NCBI RefSeq assembly: GCF_025989125.1
Contig: NZ_JAPDNR010000001.1
Coordinates: 2,524,301-2,588,300, forward strand
Origin: Chitinophaga nivalis
GTDB taxonomy: Bacteria > Bacteroidota > Bacteroidia > Chitinophagales > Chitinophagaceae
DNA: 64,000 nucleotides
Direction of reading: 5' to 3'
Shown: one piece after another, positions 33,671 to 43,207 of the stretch
Numbering within the stretch: the stretch's first letter is position 1
How the letters are laid out: each line of letters starts with the position of its first letter
Program-made: the position numbers and the translations under genes
The notes under the pieces: model-generated
The model's database searches: none
The model's input: the letters and a program-made list of their open reading frames with translations, nothing else
Told to the model about the DNA's origin: nothing

Positions 33671-36505
33671 TTATTCCCAGCCCCAGTTGATCCCTTTTTC
33701 TGTAGCAGGAACGCCGCTTTCCAGCCATTGCGGTGCCGGCGCGCCTTTCAGGAAGTGATCAAAAAACTGTTGCTCCCGACGCTGAATATCTTTACGGTTC
33801 TGGCGTTGTATCAGGTTGTGTGCCTCGTTGTTATAGTTAAGCATCCAAACGGGCTTGCCTAAACGACGTAAACCGGTAAACATTTCAATGCCCTGGTACC
33901 AGGGTACTGCCCCATCGGCATCATTGGCCATAATTGCCACCGGCGTGTTTACGCGGGGCAGGTTGAACAGTGGAGAGTTTTCAATATACAACTCCGGTTT
34001 TTCCCATAAGGTAGCACCGATCCTGCTTTGTGAATGCTCATACTGGAACTGTCTGTTCATACCGCTTTCCCAACGGATACCCCCATACGCACTGGTCATA
34101 TTGGCTACCGGTGCGCCGGCCCATGCAGCCTTGAAAATATTGGTCTGGGTAATGAGGTAAGCTACCTGGTAGCCACCCCAGCTTTGTCCCTGGATCCCCA
34201 TATTTTTACCATCTACCCACGGTTGTTTAGCGAGGGTTTCTGCAGCGCTCACGATGTAGTCGTAGGCACTCTTGCCAGGATAACCGTTTTCGTAGCTGAT
34301 ATCCGGTGCAAACACCAGGTAACCGCGGCTTACGAAGAAGGAAATATTCAGGCGGGATGGCGTAGGCGCCGGGGCCTGATAGCTATACAAGCCATCTGTT
34401 AATTTCTCATAGAAATAAAAGATAACCGGATACTTTTTGGTGCTGTCAAAATCTTCTGGTTTGTACAGGATCCCTTCAGACGATTTGCCGCTGAAAGTGG
34501 TCCACTTGTATAGGGAAGCCGTACCCCAGTTATAGTTTTGCTGCTGCGGGTTGGTGCTGCTGATCTTCGTTGCTTTATCCAGCTGGGTACCGGTATATAC
34601 ATCGGGCGATTGGGTGTAGCTGGCCCGGGTGAAGGTATATACAGGAGCGTCTTTGGCTTTCAGCAGATCTGTAAAGGAAAAAGGACCGGCGCTCAGGAGC
34701 TGCGGTACGCTGCCTTTGACTGCCTTAGCTGGCAGCAACAGGGAATAATAGCCGTTATATTTGGTGCTGTCTGCAAAAGTACTCAGCAGCAGGGTTTCGT
34801 TGGGAACAAAACCGGTTTGTTCCGGATTGGTTTTTACGATGAGGTAACGGGTTTTGGTTTTGCGTCCGTTGCCGGCAGTAATCACTACCGGAGCGATTTT
34901 ACCTTCCGGATCCACCTGCCAGATGTCATAACGGTCATAGATATACGCAAACCGGTCGTCTTTTAACCAGCCAGCCAAACCATAAGGTTCCGGTACATCC
35001 GGATGATCATCTTCTTCGTCAGCGAGTGCGGTGGTAATACCTTTGCTGAGCGGAATCACCGCGCCGGTAGCATTGTTGTGCACAAACCATTGTTTGTTTA
35101 CCAGATCATACCAGGTAATATACTTCCCATTGGGAGAGAGCGTAAAATAACCATCCAGTTTTTCTTTGATCAGCTTACGGCTGCCATCCTGTATGTTAAC
35201 GAGGTACGCTGTTTTAAGGGTACGGCCTATCCATTGCAGGGGAACACGTGCGCCTTTATCAGTGTATCCCAGGGCATAGGGGCTGTTGCCTTCCTGCGCC
35301 GTGAAGATGGATTCCAGATTTTGATCGCCCAGCTGTACGATACGTTTTGCGCCGGTATGATATACGGCTGCATAACTTCTTTTCAGTTCCTTGTCTGCGT
35401 TTTTCAGCTGCATGGGCTGCAGGTAATCATCTTTATAATTCCAGATATCTACCTTGGCTACTTCAAAATCCACGATGGTCGTGTCTTTCGGCGGTCGTAC
35501 CGGGGCCGTACCAAAGAGCAGCCGCTGTCCGTCTTTACTGAAAGAGAGGGCACTGTTAGGGTTTACGGTCCACTGTTGCGGAATACCGGTACTGTTTTTA
35601 CCTGCTACTGCCAGCGCGCTGTCCTGTCCTGGTTTGAAGTAATACAGCTGATAAAACTGCTGCAGTGCCTTTGCGCTGTCGCGGGTACCGAAATAAGCGG
35701 CCTGTTCTCCTTTTTCATCAAGGGCCAGTTGCTTATAGTCGCCGTAACCACGGCTCAGGGTATCTGCTTTTCCTTTGCCGGCATGCCATAACAATACGGC
35801 GGTGCGGGAGAGGGAATCTTTTTTGTTGGAGGTAATCGCTGCCAGCAGGCTGTTGCCCGGTTTGCTGAAAGCGTAGGAGGTCACGTTTTTGATGGTGTCC
35901 TGTACACCTGCTGCCAGTTGGCGGATGATGAGCACACCGCCGTCCTTATCGGCGTCGGTACGTTTGTCATCGTCTTCCCGGTCTTTGGAGGCAGGGGCTG
36001 GAGCAGCTTTACCACCTTTGGTTCTGGCAGTATCGGCAGGTGTTTCCTGCAGCCATGCCAGCAGGCCACCCCCTTTTTCAGGCGCCTTAAAGGATTTTAC
36101 GGCGGCAAATTTCAGGATGTCGGATTGTCCCAGTGTGACGATACCCAGGGAATCCTTCGGCATTTCCGCCGGTTTCTTTTTCTTGATTTTTGCTTCGCGG
36201 GTATCCCGGAAAAAAGGTTTGATACTGAAGGCTACATAACGGGAATCTGCTGTGATGAGTGGATTGCTGCCTCGTGGAATGGTCATGGACCGGTTGGTTT
36301 TCCGGTCGTAAATAACCAGGCTGGCATCTCCTTCCTGTGGCGTGACAGTATACACCACCCATTGTCCATTGTTGCTGATCAGTTTTGTACCGATGCTTTG
36401 CCAGCTGTCATATACACTGTGATCCAGCGGCTTTTTGGCATGTTGTTGCGCATAAGTGAAATACGGGCTACTCATAAGCAGGAGGCCCCAAAAGATCTTT
36501 CTCAT
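33671..36505 (-). CDS. Secreted S9 family peptidase (DPP/acylaminoacyl-type)
   Basis: A 944-residue serine peptidase with a signal peptide (WGLLLMSSPYFTYAQQ). A beta-propeller region occupies about residues 40-660, with a charged low-complexity insert near residues 160-190 (KAAPAPASKDREDDDKR). The C-terminal hydrolase domain has the nucleophile in GQSWGGYQ, the acid in MANDADGAVPW and the histidine in NNEAHNL. It is much longer than the prolyl oligopeptidase at 16849 and belongs to the DPP-IV/S9C side of the family. Probably periplasmic peptide degradation. Confidence 0.92.
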   Translation of the reverse strand: MRKIFWGLLLMSSPYFTYAQQHAKKPLDHSVYDSWQSIGTKLISNNGQWVVYTVTPQEGDASLVIYDRKTNRSMTIPRGSNPLITADSRYVAFSIKPFFRDTREAKIKKKKPAEMPKDSLGIVTLGQSDILKFAAVKSFKAPEKGGGLLAWLQETPADTARTKGGKAAPAPASKDREDDDKRTDADKDGGVLIIRQLAAGVQDTIKNVTSYAFSKPGNSLLAAITSNKKDSLSRTAVLLWHAGKGKADTLSRGYGDYKQLALDEKGEQAAYFGTRDSAKALQQFYQLYYFKPGQDSALAVAGKNSTGIPQQWTVNPNSALSFSKDGQRLLFGTAPVRPPKDTTIVDFEVAKVDIWNYKDDYLQPMQLKNADKELKRSYAAVYHTGAKRIVQLGDQNLESIFTAQEGNSPYALGYTDKGARVPLQWIGRTLKTAYLVNIQDGSRKLIKEKLDGYFTLSPNGKYITWYDLVNKQWFVHNNATGAVIPLSKGITTALADEEDDHPDVPEPYGLAGWLKDDRFAYIYDRYDIWQVDPEGKIAPVVITAGNGRKTKTRYLIVKTNPEQTGFVPNETLLLSTFADSTKYNGYYSLLLPAKAVKGSVPQLLSAGPFSFTDLLKAKDAPVYTFTRASYTQSPDVYTGTQLDKATKISSTNPQQQNYNWGTASLYKWTTFSGKSSEGILYKPEDFDSTKKYPVIFYFYEKLTDGLYSYQAPAPTPSRLNISFFVSRGYLVFAPDISYENGYPGKSAYDYIVSAAETLAKQPWVDGKNMGIQGQSWGGYQVAYLITQTNIFKAAWAGAPVANMTSAYGGIRWESGMNRQFQYEHSQSRIGATLWEKPELYIENSPLFNLPRVNTPVAIMANDADGAVPWYQGIEMFTGLRRLGKPVWMLNYNNEAHNLIQRQNRKDIQRREQQFFDHFLKGAPAPQWLESGVPATEKGINWGWE

Positions 36506-36898
36506 AGGGCTAAAGTAATAAATTACGACAGGAATTAAACAATCGGGCGTACCAGTGGTAAAACGATTTTTCCCGCAGGAGGGAGGATGACCGTTGCCGG
36601 CAGCTAAACAGGCCGGATCAGGATATCCCCGATGGAGGATAAAAAACAGGAGCGCCGGCGGGTATCAACCAGTTCCGGAGATGACTTTATGGTGATGGCA
36701 TACGCGGACAATGTTGTTGGTCAACTGTAGGCCGGCAGCACTCCGGAAATAAAATTATTTTCTGCAGGGCAATGCGCTACATTGCTGTACTGACAAGTGC
36801 TAAAGCAAATGCCTATAACATGTTACCCGAAAGCAGACAGCTCCCCCGATGCTGTCAACGTGATCATTATTTCCCTTTTATCACCCAAAATTTAAACG
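36506..36898. other. Intergenic region with no gene recognised
   Basis: About 390 bp between the divergent S9 peptidase and repeat lipoprotein genes. A 69-codon frame at 36772-36981 overlaps the lipoprotein gene and lacks protein-like character. No clear consensus promoter or RNA motif was seen. Confidence 0.45.
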
Positions 36899-37846
36899 AT
36901 GAAAAAGATATTATTCCTATTCGCAGTAGTCTGTTTATTTTTCATGGCCTGTACCAAAGAACAGCAGTTAAAAAAAGATAAATCCTATACTGATCAGCCC
37001 ACAGCTGCAGCCAGCAGTCAGGCAGCTTCCATTGATAAAGATGTGTTTACCTATTCGAGCGACTGGTCTGGTAAGGTGCAGATTGTGATTGTATCCAGAT
37101 CTGAATCCGGCACGCATGTATTTACCGATGTAACGGTGCCACCGGATTATGTACTGATTGGTGGTGGCGCGGTAGCTACCTATCCGCAGGGGTCATACGG
37201 CGCATTATTAACTGCCTCTTATCCGGATAATAATTTAAGTACCTGGCATGCGGCTTCAAAAGATCACATCCAGTCAGCCAGTCATACCCTGACGGGGTAT
37301 GCCATCGGATTGAAACTGAGTGGCGTCACTAAAGATGAACTGAAAACCTATATACAAATCAGTAGCAATACGACAGGTACAGCTGGTCACCCCAATACCT
37401 ATGTAAGTACCAACGGTGGGTATACATTAATAGGTGGCGGCGCCAAAGTAAACTGGAGCGGCTGGGGTAATCTGTTGACAAAATCAATACCCAGTGGTAA
37501 CAGCTGGCTGGTTGGCAGTAAAGATCATATTGAAAGCTCTCCTGCCAGCATTACTGCTTATGCTATTGGTATCCAACCCAATATCCCCAATTTCGGAGCA
37601 TTGGAAATTCTGCAGGAATCCGCTTCTACTTACGCAAGTGGCTCTCAGGGCGTGGTGACTGTAAATATTGATAATACATGGGTAGTGGCCAGTGCCGGTG
37701 CAGAAGCGCAATATGCCGGCCTGGGCAGATTATTGGTAGGCATATTGCCGAATGTAAGATCCGTAACCGCCATCTCTCACGACCATTTGGAGTTTGATGG
37801 TGGCACTACTTATGCCTATGCGGTAAAAATCAGGAAAAAACCATAA
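36899..37846 (+). CDS. Lipoprotein with three internal repeats, unknown function
   Basis: A 315-residue lipoprotein: the signal LFLFAVVCLFFMAC puts the lipidated Cys at position 18. Residues about 60-315 hold three repeats of 80-85 residues. Each has a beta-rich half, then a glycine-rich turn and a DH motif: YVLIGGGAVATYP with SKDHIQS, YTLIGGGAKVNWS with SKDHIES, and WVVASAGAEAQYA with SHDHLEF. Each ends in a YAIG/YAVK strand. The third copy is the most divergent. No known family was recognised; a beta-sheet surface or carbohydrate-binding fold is only a guess. The only cysteines lie in the signal and lipobox region. Confidence 0.75.
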   Translation: MKKILFLFAVVCLFFMACTKEQQLKKDKSYTDQPTAAASSQAASIDKDVFTYSSDWSGKVQIVIVSRSESGTHVFTDVTVPPDYVLIGGGAVATYPQGSYGALLTASYPDNNLSTWHAASKDHIQSASHTLTGYAIGLKLSGVTKDELKTYIQISSNTTGTAGHPNTYVSTNGGYTLIGGGAKVNWSGWGNLLTKSIPSGNSWLVGSKDHIESSPASITAYAIGIQPNIPNFGALEILQESASTYASGSQGVVTVNIDNTWVVASAGAEAQYAGLGRLLVGILPNVRSVTAISHDHLEFDGGTTYAYAVKIRKKP

Positions 37847-37917
37847 CCGGGTATCCCGGATTTATTTCGGGTCAGCAGTTGTTGGCAAGGGATAAAAAAG
37901 GCGAATCGGGGCGTCTT

Positions 37918-37984
37918 CTTATGCCAGGCAAGCGGTATCGTCTATAGCTGGAACAGGCATAAGCCGTGCTTATCCGGCCAGCTA
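37918..37984 (+). ncRNA. Possible structured RNA (interlocking inverted repeats)
   Basis: CTTATGCC (37918-37925) pairs with GGCATAAG (37956-37963). TAGCTGG (37945-37951), inside that loop, pairs with CCAGCTA (37978-37984) outside it, a pseudoknot-type layout. A strong plus-strand terminator follows 9 bp later. It could be the structured 3-prime UTR of the lipoprotein mRNA or a small RNA; no known family is claimed. Confidence 0.3.
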
Positions 37985-37992
37985 TCCGAACG

Positions 37993-38031
37993 AAGCCGAT
38001 GAACAGTTTAAAGCTGTTCATCGGCTTTTTT
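37993..38031 (+). terminator. Intrinsic terminator, plus strand
   Basis: AAGCCGATGAACAG pairs with CTGTTCATCGGCTT and is followed by a T-run on the plus strand only, so it ends the lipoprotein transcript rather than susD. Confidence 0.88.
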
Positions 38032-38041
38032 ACAGAGATGA

Positions 38042-39706
38042 TTACCAGCGTGGGTTTTGTTTCAACGCACCATTGGGATATAACGCGATCTGGCCGCTGG
38101 GTATCGGCAGCAGATAGTTTTTAGGTGTTTCAAATTTACGGACAGTACTGGCTTTGTAAGGCGTAATATAACCTTTCTCGTCCCGCAGTACGTCTGCGTT
38201 TCCCTTTACCCTGGCGCCTTTGAAGATGTCGGGGTTTTTGTTGCTGTCCATATAATCCCCTTTGCTCCAACGCATCAGGTCATGGTAGCGGAAGCCATCC
38301 ATCATGAGTTCTGCTCTTCTTTCCCGGCGTATTTCCCAGATGAAAGAAGGTACATCAGGATCTTTTTTAGAATCCGTGTATGGTACACCGTTAGCAGCTA
38401 CCTGGGTTTCACTGAGATATTGCAAAGGAGGCAGTCCGGCCCGTACACGCAGCAGGTTGATGGACCGGTCGAGGTCTGTCTGGGAAAAGGCATACTGTCC
38501 CTCCTTTTGCAGTTCGGCGGCCGCTTCGGCGTAGTTCAATAATACTTCTGCCAGCCAGAAGAGCGGGGCATCGGTATCGTTGTACGGCGCCAGCGTGTTG
38601 GCTACCAGTGGTTGCAGGAACTTGGCCGGCCGGTATCCGGTGCTGGTACTCATGCCACCAACCAATTCGCCGTTGTAGCAGAGGAAAGTATCGATGGTTT
38701 GCAGCAGGCGTCTGTCGCGGTTGCTGCGGGTACGCTGGATGCTACTATCGCCTTTATAGAGCGGCGATACGGTGATCGGTAATCCATCTGAACACAGATA
38801 GGACTCCACAGCCGATTTGGTTAAGCCAGCCATCTGGGTACTGTTGGTATTGAAACCAATCACCGAATGGGTGAGGAAGCCCGGCAGGTATTTTTTGTAC
38901 AGGATGATCTCCTGGTTACCAGACAGGTCGATGGAGTTATAGGCGGTGCGATAGTCGGCTGATAGCTTGTAGGTGCCGGTCATTAGTTTGGAAGCGGCAT
39001 CTTTTGCTGCTGCCAGAAATTTCGCGGCATCGGGTAAGGCAGGATCGGTATGGTACCTGCGCCACGTACCTTCGTATAGGCCTATCCGTGACTTCAATGC
39101 CAGGGCTACATCGCGGGTGATGGTGTTGGGCTGGTCTTTTGTCCGGAGGTTATCTACGGCAAAATTGATATCTGCCAGCACACTATCCATCACCAGTACC
39201 CGGGAGTCGCGGGGTTTGTAGATCATGCCTTCATCACTGATATCCATGGAATTGCCCAGCCAGGGAAGATCCCCGTAGTCTTTCACCCGGTTAAAGTAGG
39301 TGAGGGCGCGGAAAAAACGGGCGACCCCTTTCCAGTGGTTTTTGGCTTCGTCTGACATCGGTACCCTGTCAATACGTTCCAGCATAATGTTGGCTTTTCT
39401 TATCTGGGTAAAATCCCAGGAAGTGGCGGTTGCCGGCACATTCAGCAGGAAGTTCTGAAAGGCGCTGCCAGCCTGATCATCCGTAAAGGAGGAAAAGTAA
39501 AAATCGCCGTAAGTGGTAAGATTGCCATAACCGGGAAATAATTCATAGAATCCCCAGTTGTAGCTGCGAACGTTGTCTTCGGATATCCAGAAAGTATTAT
39601 CATCAAACTGATCGGGGAGTGCTTTATCTACATATTTTTTACAGCCGGTGCTCATCAATACAACAGCAACGGTGGATATAACGGAAGTGATTATACGATT
39701 TTTCAT
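38042..39706 (-). CDS. RagB/SusD-family outer-membrane lipoprotein
   Basis: A 554-residue SusD-like nutrient-binding lipoprotein. The signal VVLMSTGCKKYVDKALPD puts the lipidated Cys at position 22. The N-terminal TPR-like region and the C-terminal part (FIWEIRRERRAELMMDGFRYHDLMRWSKGD) carry the family hallmark. It caps the SusC transporter encoded directly upstream (11 nt). Substrate is unknown, and no glycoside hydrolase gene is adjacent, so the pair is not part of a full polysaccharide utilisation locus within the window. Confidence 0.95.
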   Translation of the reverse strand: MKNRIITSVISTVAVVLMSTGCKKYVDKALPDQFDDNTFWISEDNVRSYNWGFYELFPGYGNLTTYGDFYFSSFTDDQAGSAFQNFLLNVPATATSWDFTQIRKANIMLERIDRVPMSDEAKNHWKGVARFFRALTYFNRVKDYGDLPWLGNSMDISDEGMIYKPRDSRVLVMDSVLADINFAVDNLRTKDQPNTITRDVALALKSRIGLYEGTWRRYHTDPALPDAAKFLAAAKDAASKLMTGTYKLSADYRTAYNSIDLSGNQEIILYKKYLPGFLTHSVIGFNTNSTQMAGLTKSAVESYLCSDGLPITVSPLYKGDSSIQRTRSNRDRRLLQTIDTFLCYNGELVGGMSTSTGYRPAKFLQPLVANTLAPYNDTDAPLFWLAEVLLNYAEAAAELQKEGQYAFSQTDLDRSINLLRVRAGLPPLQYLSETQVAANGVPYTDSKKDPDVPSFIWEIRRERRAELMMDGFRYHDLMRWSKGDYMDSNKNPDIFKGARVKGNADVLRDEKGYITPYKASTVRKFETPKNYLLPIPSGQIALYPNGALKQNPRW

Positions 39707-39717
39707 AAAGGTATCAT

Positions 39718-42700
39718 TTAAAAGGTTACCTGTAAGCCAAAGGAAAAAGTACGTTGGAAGGGGAAGGTTCTGCCCAGGAAGTTGGATTCACCGGTGGTGA
39801 TTTCCGGATCGATAGGCGCGCCTACATTGGATATTTCAGCCAGATTTTGCCCGCTGGCGTATACCCGTACCCGTTGCAGGTGTATCTGGCTGGCCAGGTG
39901 CGCCGGTAAGGTATAGCCCAGGGTGATATTTTTCAGGCGCAGGTAAGCCATGTTGAGCAGGTATTTGGATTGTGGATAGAAGTTATTGCCACCGGATGCC
40001 AGGCCGGGTATTTTACCCTGGTCGTTTTTGGAGTAAGGACGGGGGTAGTAGGCATTCGGATTGCTTTCCGTCCAGTAGTCCAGCTGATTGGCATACAGGA
40101 TATCGTTACCACGGTACATCGGGAGGGTAAGATCGCCCAGGCCCCAGTAATTCACCTTGCCTACGCCCTGCAGAAATACATCCAGGTCGAAGTTTTTAAA
40201 CGTACTGCCCAGTCGGATACTGTATTGGTAGCGGGGGAGGGTGTTGCCAATAATGGTCAGGTCGCCGTGGTCGCTGAGGGTACCTTTACCGCCGTCAATT
40301 ACCTTGTCGTCGTTGAGGTCTTTGTATTTGATGTCGCCGGGGCCGAATACGAAATTACCATCCTGTAGTTTGGACTGGTTCGGCACTTTGGTCATATCAT
40401 CTTCCCGGGTGAAATAACGGTCTGTTTCAAAGCCCCATATTTCCCCGAGGTTTTTGCCTTTGTAGTTCTGAGAGATCAGCATGGAAGGATTGTTCCAGTC
40501 GGAGATAATGGTTTTGCTATCCCAGAAGGCCAGGGTACCGTATACCAGCCAGTCTTTGTTGAGGCGGTAGTTGGCATCCACCATGATTTCATAACCACGG
40601 GTGCGGAGGGCGCCGTCATTGATCTTCGGGGCGGAGGTGCCAAAGGTAGCGGGGATGGCTCTGTTGGTAAGCATGCCGTCGGTGCTGCGCTCGTACCAGT
40701 CTACGGTAACGCCTATATGATTATTAAAGAGGCTGATATCAGTGCCGATATCGATGGTGCGTACGCGTTCCCACGACAGCGATCTGGCTACGGATAGTGG
40801 CTGGTTCACGCCCGGGGCATAGGTGCCGCCATTCATCCAGTTCACCTGACTGGTAGCCATGGATGGGATGTACCATTTACCACCGGTATCCTGGTTACCC
40901 AATGTGCCGTAGGAGGCGCGGATTTTCAGGTCGCTCAGTGCCTTCCGGATACCCTGCATGAAAGGTTCTTCGGTGATACGGTAACCGATAGACGCAGAAG
41001 GGAAGAAGGCCCAACGATCAGCAGGCGGGAAGGCGGAGGCGCCATCATAGCGGCCGTTTACTTCCAGCAACCATTTGTCTTTATAGGCATAGTTGATACG
41101 GCCAAAGAAACCGGCGTAGGCATTCTCCAGGTGGTTATTATCTACCAGCTGATCGCCGGTAGCCAGTGACAGTTCTGATTTGGTGGGGTCCAGTACATTG
41201 CGGCGGTAAGCGCCGAAGTTGAGGGTATCCACATCTTCGGCATTCATGCCGGCCATTACTTTCAGCTGATGGTCTTTGCCCAGACGCTTATCGTAAGTGG
41301 CATACAGGTTAAAGGTGTTTACCTTATAGTTGCCGGCTTTGTAACCGGTTTCGTTCTGGGCAGGGCTGGCAATGTTGGCGAGCGTCAGTGGTCCGGGCGT
41401 CCAGAAATCCCAGGCCATTACCTTGCCGCCGGCAATGTGGCGGGTGGTATTGTCGCGGCCTATGGTATAGTCGGCACGGATGTTCAGGTCTTTGGTCAGT
41501 TTCAGGGTAGCGCCCAGGTTGATGCGCTGGTAGTTATCCGTGAGGGTGTTGGTTTGCGCATTGGCCAGGTATGCCGGCGTGTGGCGGAAGTAGTTGCCCT
41601 GATAGGTGCCGTAAGGGAAATAGGCGCCCCAGCGCCACATATAGTAGAAGTAGCTCTGGTATTGATAGGGATAATCATATTTGAAGTTGCGGTATAGCAT
41701 CCGGAGGTCTACATCCAGCCATTTGGTGACACTGGCATTTACATTGGCACTGATGTTATATTTTTTGATGTTGTCGGGATTCATTTTGAGCGTACCGCCT
41801 GCGTTGCTGAATCCGCCGGAGAGATAGTAGGACACTTTTTCGCTGCCGCCGGAGATGCTGAGGTTTTGAATCTGCTGTGGCGCCCACTTTTGCATCATCA
41901 TATCTTTTACATCCCATACCCGGTAGAAGTAGGGTTGGCCGTCCTTGACTTCAAAATCTTCTCCGGGAACCATTTCCAGTCCTTTCCGGTTATGGGCATA
42001 TTTTTCTTTCCAGTTACGGATGCCGTCCCGCAGTTGCAACATCCTCATCCCGAATATTTCAGGGGTAGTGGTACCGGCACGGGTAGCGCCTTCATACAGG
42101 CCGGTCAGTTCCTTTTCAGGATCGGCGAAGTCGGGCAGCATGGTAGGGGTGCTCCAGCCAAAGTTGTTGGAGTACCGTACGGTGGTGCGGGTGTTGCGGT
42201 GACCGGTTTTGGTTTTGATCAGCACAACGCCGAAAGAAGCCCGGGCGCCGAAGATAGAGGTAGACGCAGCATCTTTTAATACAGAGATGCTTTCAATGTC
42301 GTCGGGATTGATGAGGGAGAGGTCTGGCGTTTCCACGTTATCTACCAGCAGCAGTGGTTTGCTGGTACCGTTGAGGGAACCGGTTCCCCGGATGTTGATC
42401 GCGGGTGCCTGGGTAAGGCCGCCGTTGGAAAAGGTGATGTTCAGACCGGGTGATACGCCTTGCAATGCTTTGGAGGGATCGGTGAGCGGTCTGCCCTGCA
42501 TGGTTTTGGAGATGTCGACAACGGATACGGCGCCGGTGAGATTGGCTTTTTTCTGGGTGCCGTAGCCTACTACTACGAATTGTTCGAGGGAGCGTTCGTC
42601 AGACTCCATCAGCAGCTGGTAGCTGCTTTTACCGGTAACGGGTACTTTCAGGGGCTTATACCCAATAAAGCTTACCTGCAGCAAGGTGGCGCCTGCGGGC

Positions 42701-42885
42701 AGTTGCAGGGTAAAATGGCCTTTTTCGTCGGCGACGGTGCCTTTGGCGCCGGACATAATGGTGGCGCCAATAACAGGTTGCTGATTGCTTTTGTCAGTCA
42801 CCGTTCCGGAGATGACCTGTTGGGCCAGCAGGGAAGGGGTGTAAAGCAGCAATAGCAGTAACGTGAAAAGTAATCTTGCTCTCAT
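39718..42885 (-). CDS. SusC/RagA-family TonB-linked outer-membrane transporter
   Basis: A 1055-residue TonB-dependent transporter. Signal peptide (LLLLLLYTPSLLAQQ), N-terminal carboxypeptidase-like domain (VISGTVTDKSNQQPVIGATI), plug domain beginning near LEQFVVVGYGTQKKANLTGAVSVVD, and a barrel ending in FSFGLQVTF with terminal Phe. All SusC signatures are present, including the NIRGTGSLNG segment. It imports a ligand bound by the following SusD. A divergent DeoR-type gene and a phased repeat array lie upstream, suggesting control by a phosphorylated sugar signal. Confidence 0.96.
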   Translation of the reverse strand: MRARLLFTLLLLLLYTPSLLAQQVISGTVTDKSNQQPVIGATIMSGAKGTVADEKGHFTLQLPAGATLLQVSFIGYKPLKVPVTGKSSYQLLMESDERSLEQFVVVGYGTQKKANLTGAVSVVDISKTMQGRPLTDPSKALQGVSPGLNITFSNGGLTQAPAINIRGTGSLNGTSKPLLLVDNVETPDLSLINPDDIESISVLKDAASTSIFGARASFGVVLIKTKTGHRNTRTTVRYSNNFGWSTPTMLPDFADPEKELTGLYEGATRAGTTTPEIFGMRMLQLRDGIRNWKEKYAHNRKGLEMVPGEDFEVKDGQPYFYRVWDVKDMMMQKWAPQQIQNLSISGGSEKVSYYLSGGFSNAGGTLKMNPDNIKKYNISANVNASVTKWLDVDLRMLYRNFKYDYPYQYQSYFYYMWRWGAYFPYGTYQGNYFRHTPAYLANAQTNTLTDNYQRINLGATLKLTKDLNIRADYTIGRDNTTRHIAGGKVMAWDFWTPGPLTLANIASPAQNETGYKAGNYKVNTFNLYATYDKRLGKDHQLKVMAGMNAEDVDTLNFGAYRRNVLDPTKSELSLATGDQLVDNNHLENAYAGFFGRINYAYKDKWLLEVNGRYDGASAFPPADRWAFFPSASIGYRITEEPFMQGIRKALSDLKIRASYGTLGNQDTGGKWYIPSMATSQVNWMNGGTYAPGVNQPLSVARSLSWERVRTIDIGTDISLFNNHIGVTVDWYERSTDGMLTNRAIPATFGTSAPKINDGALRTRGYEIMVDANYRLNKDWLVYGTLAFWDSKTIISDWNNPSMLISQNYKGKNLGEIWGFETDRYFTREDDMTKVPNQSKLQDGNFVFGPGDIKYKDLNDDKVIDGGKGTLSDHGDLTIIGNTLPRYQYSIRLGSTFKNFDLDVFLQGVGKVNYWGLGDLTLPMYRGNDILYANQLDYWTESNPNAYYPRPYSKNDQGKIPGLASGGNNFYPQSKYLLNMAYLRLKNITLGYTLPAHLASQIHLQRVRVYASGQNLAEISNVGAPIDPEITTGESNFLGRTFPFQRTFSFGLQVTF

Positions 42886-43010
42886 GGTTGAAAGTTTAGA
42901 TGTTGGTTGAATAGCGGTTGTGTTGTGACTAGTAAATATTTCCAGGCTGACAGACAGTAAACGGGTTCGTGGTTTTTACAGGTCGATAACGTGTGTTGGG
43001 TACTTAGTCG

Positions 43011-43120
43011 TTGCGTTTATTTGCGTTTTTAATACTTGAATTAATCCATAAATGTTGTATTTTATAAATTATTGCGTGTTATTGCGGGTTGTTAAAATAC
43101 AAAATACGCTAAAATACGTA
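43011..43120. promoter_or_regulatory. 10-bp phased repeat array, putative DeoR-type operators
   Basis: TTGCGTTTAT and TTGCGTTTTT are adjacent at 43011-43030. ATTGCGTGTT and ATTGCGGGTT are adjacent at 43071-43090. AAAATAC recurs at 43094, then AAAATACGCT at 43101 and AAAATACGTA at 43111. Helical phasing of short GCGTTT-like units resembles tandem sites of DeoR-family repressors. Regulation of susC by the adjacent gene is inferred. Confidence 0.5.
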
Positions 43121-43185
43121 TAGTTATTTTTAAAATTTACAGGGACGGCGGACAGGTAAACCGGAACAACCTGTAGTGAGATTTG

Positions 43186-43193
43186 TATATTTG
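43186..43193 (+). promoter_or_regulatory. -7 element of the DeoR-type gene
   Basis: TATATTTG matches TANNTTTG exactly, 14 bp before the start codon; the -33 position is not convincing. Confidence 0.45.
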
Positions 43194-43207
43194 AAAAATT
43201 TTCGGGC

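Larger units (their letters stand above)
42886..43207. other. susC-deoR divergent regulatory region
   Basis: A 322-bp spacer without genes. It contains two sets of 10-bp phased direct repeats (43011-43030 and 43071-43120) and a -7 element for the DeoR-type gene. Confidence 0.6.

Noticed and set aside
36772..36981. 69-codon ORF before the repeat lipoprotein
   Set aside because: Overlaps a gene with a clear lipoprotein signal in another frame and has no recognisable features.
43011..43120. CRISPR-like repeat array
   Set aside because: Units are only 10 bp, lack spacers and vary; they fit operators better.
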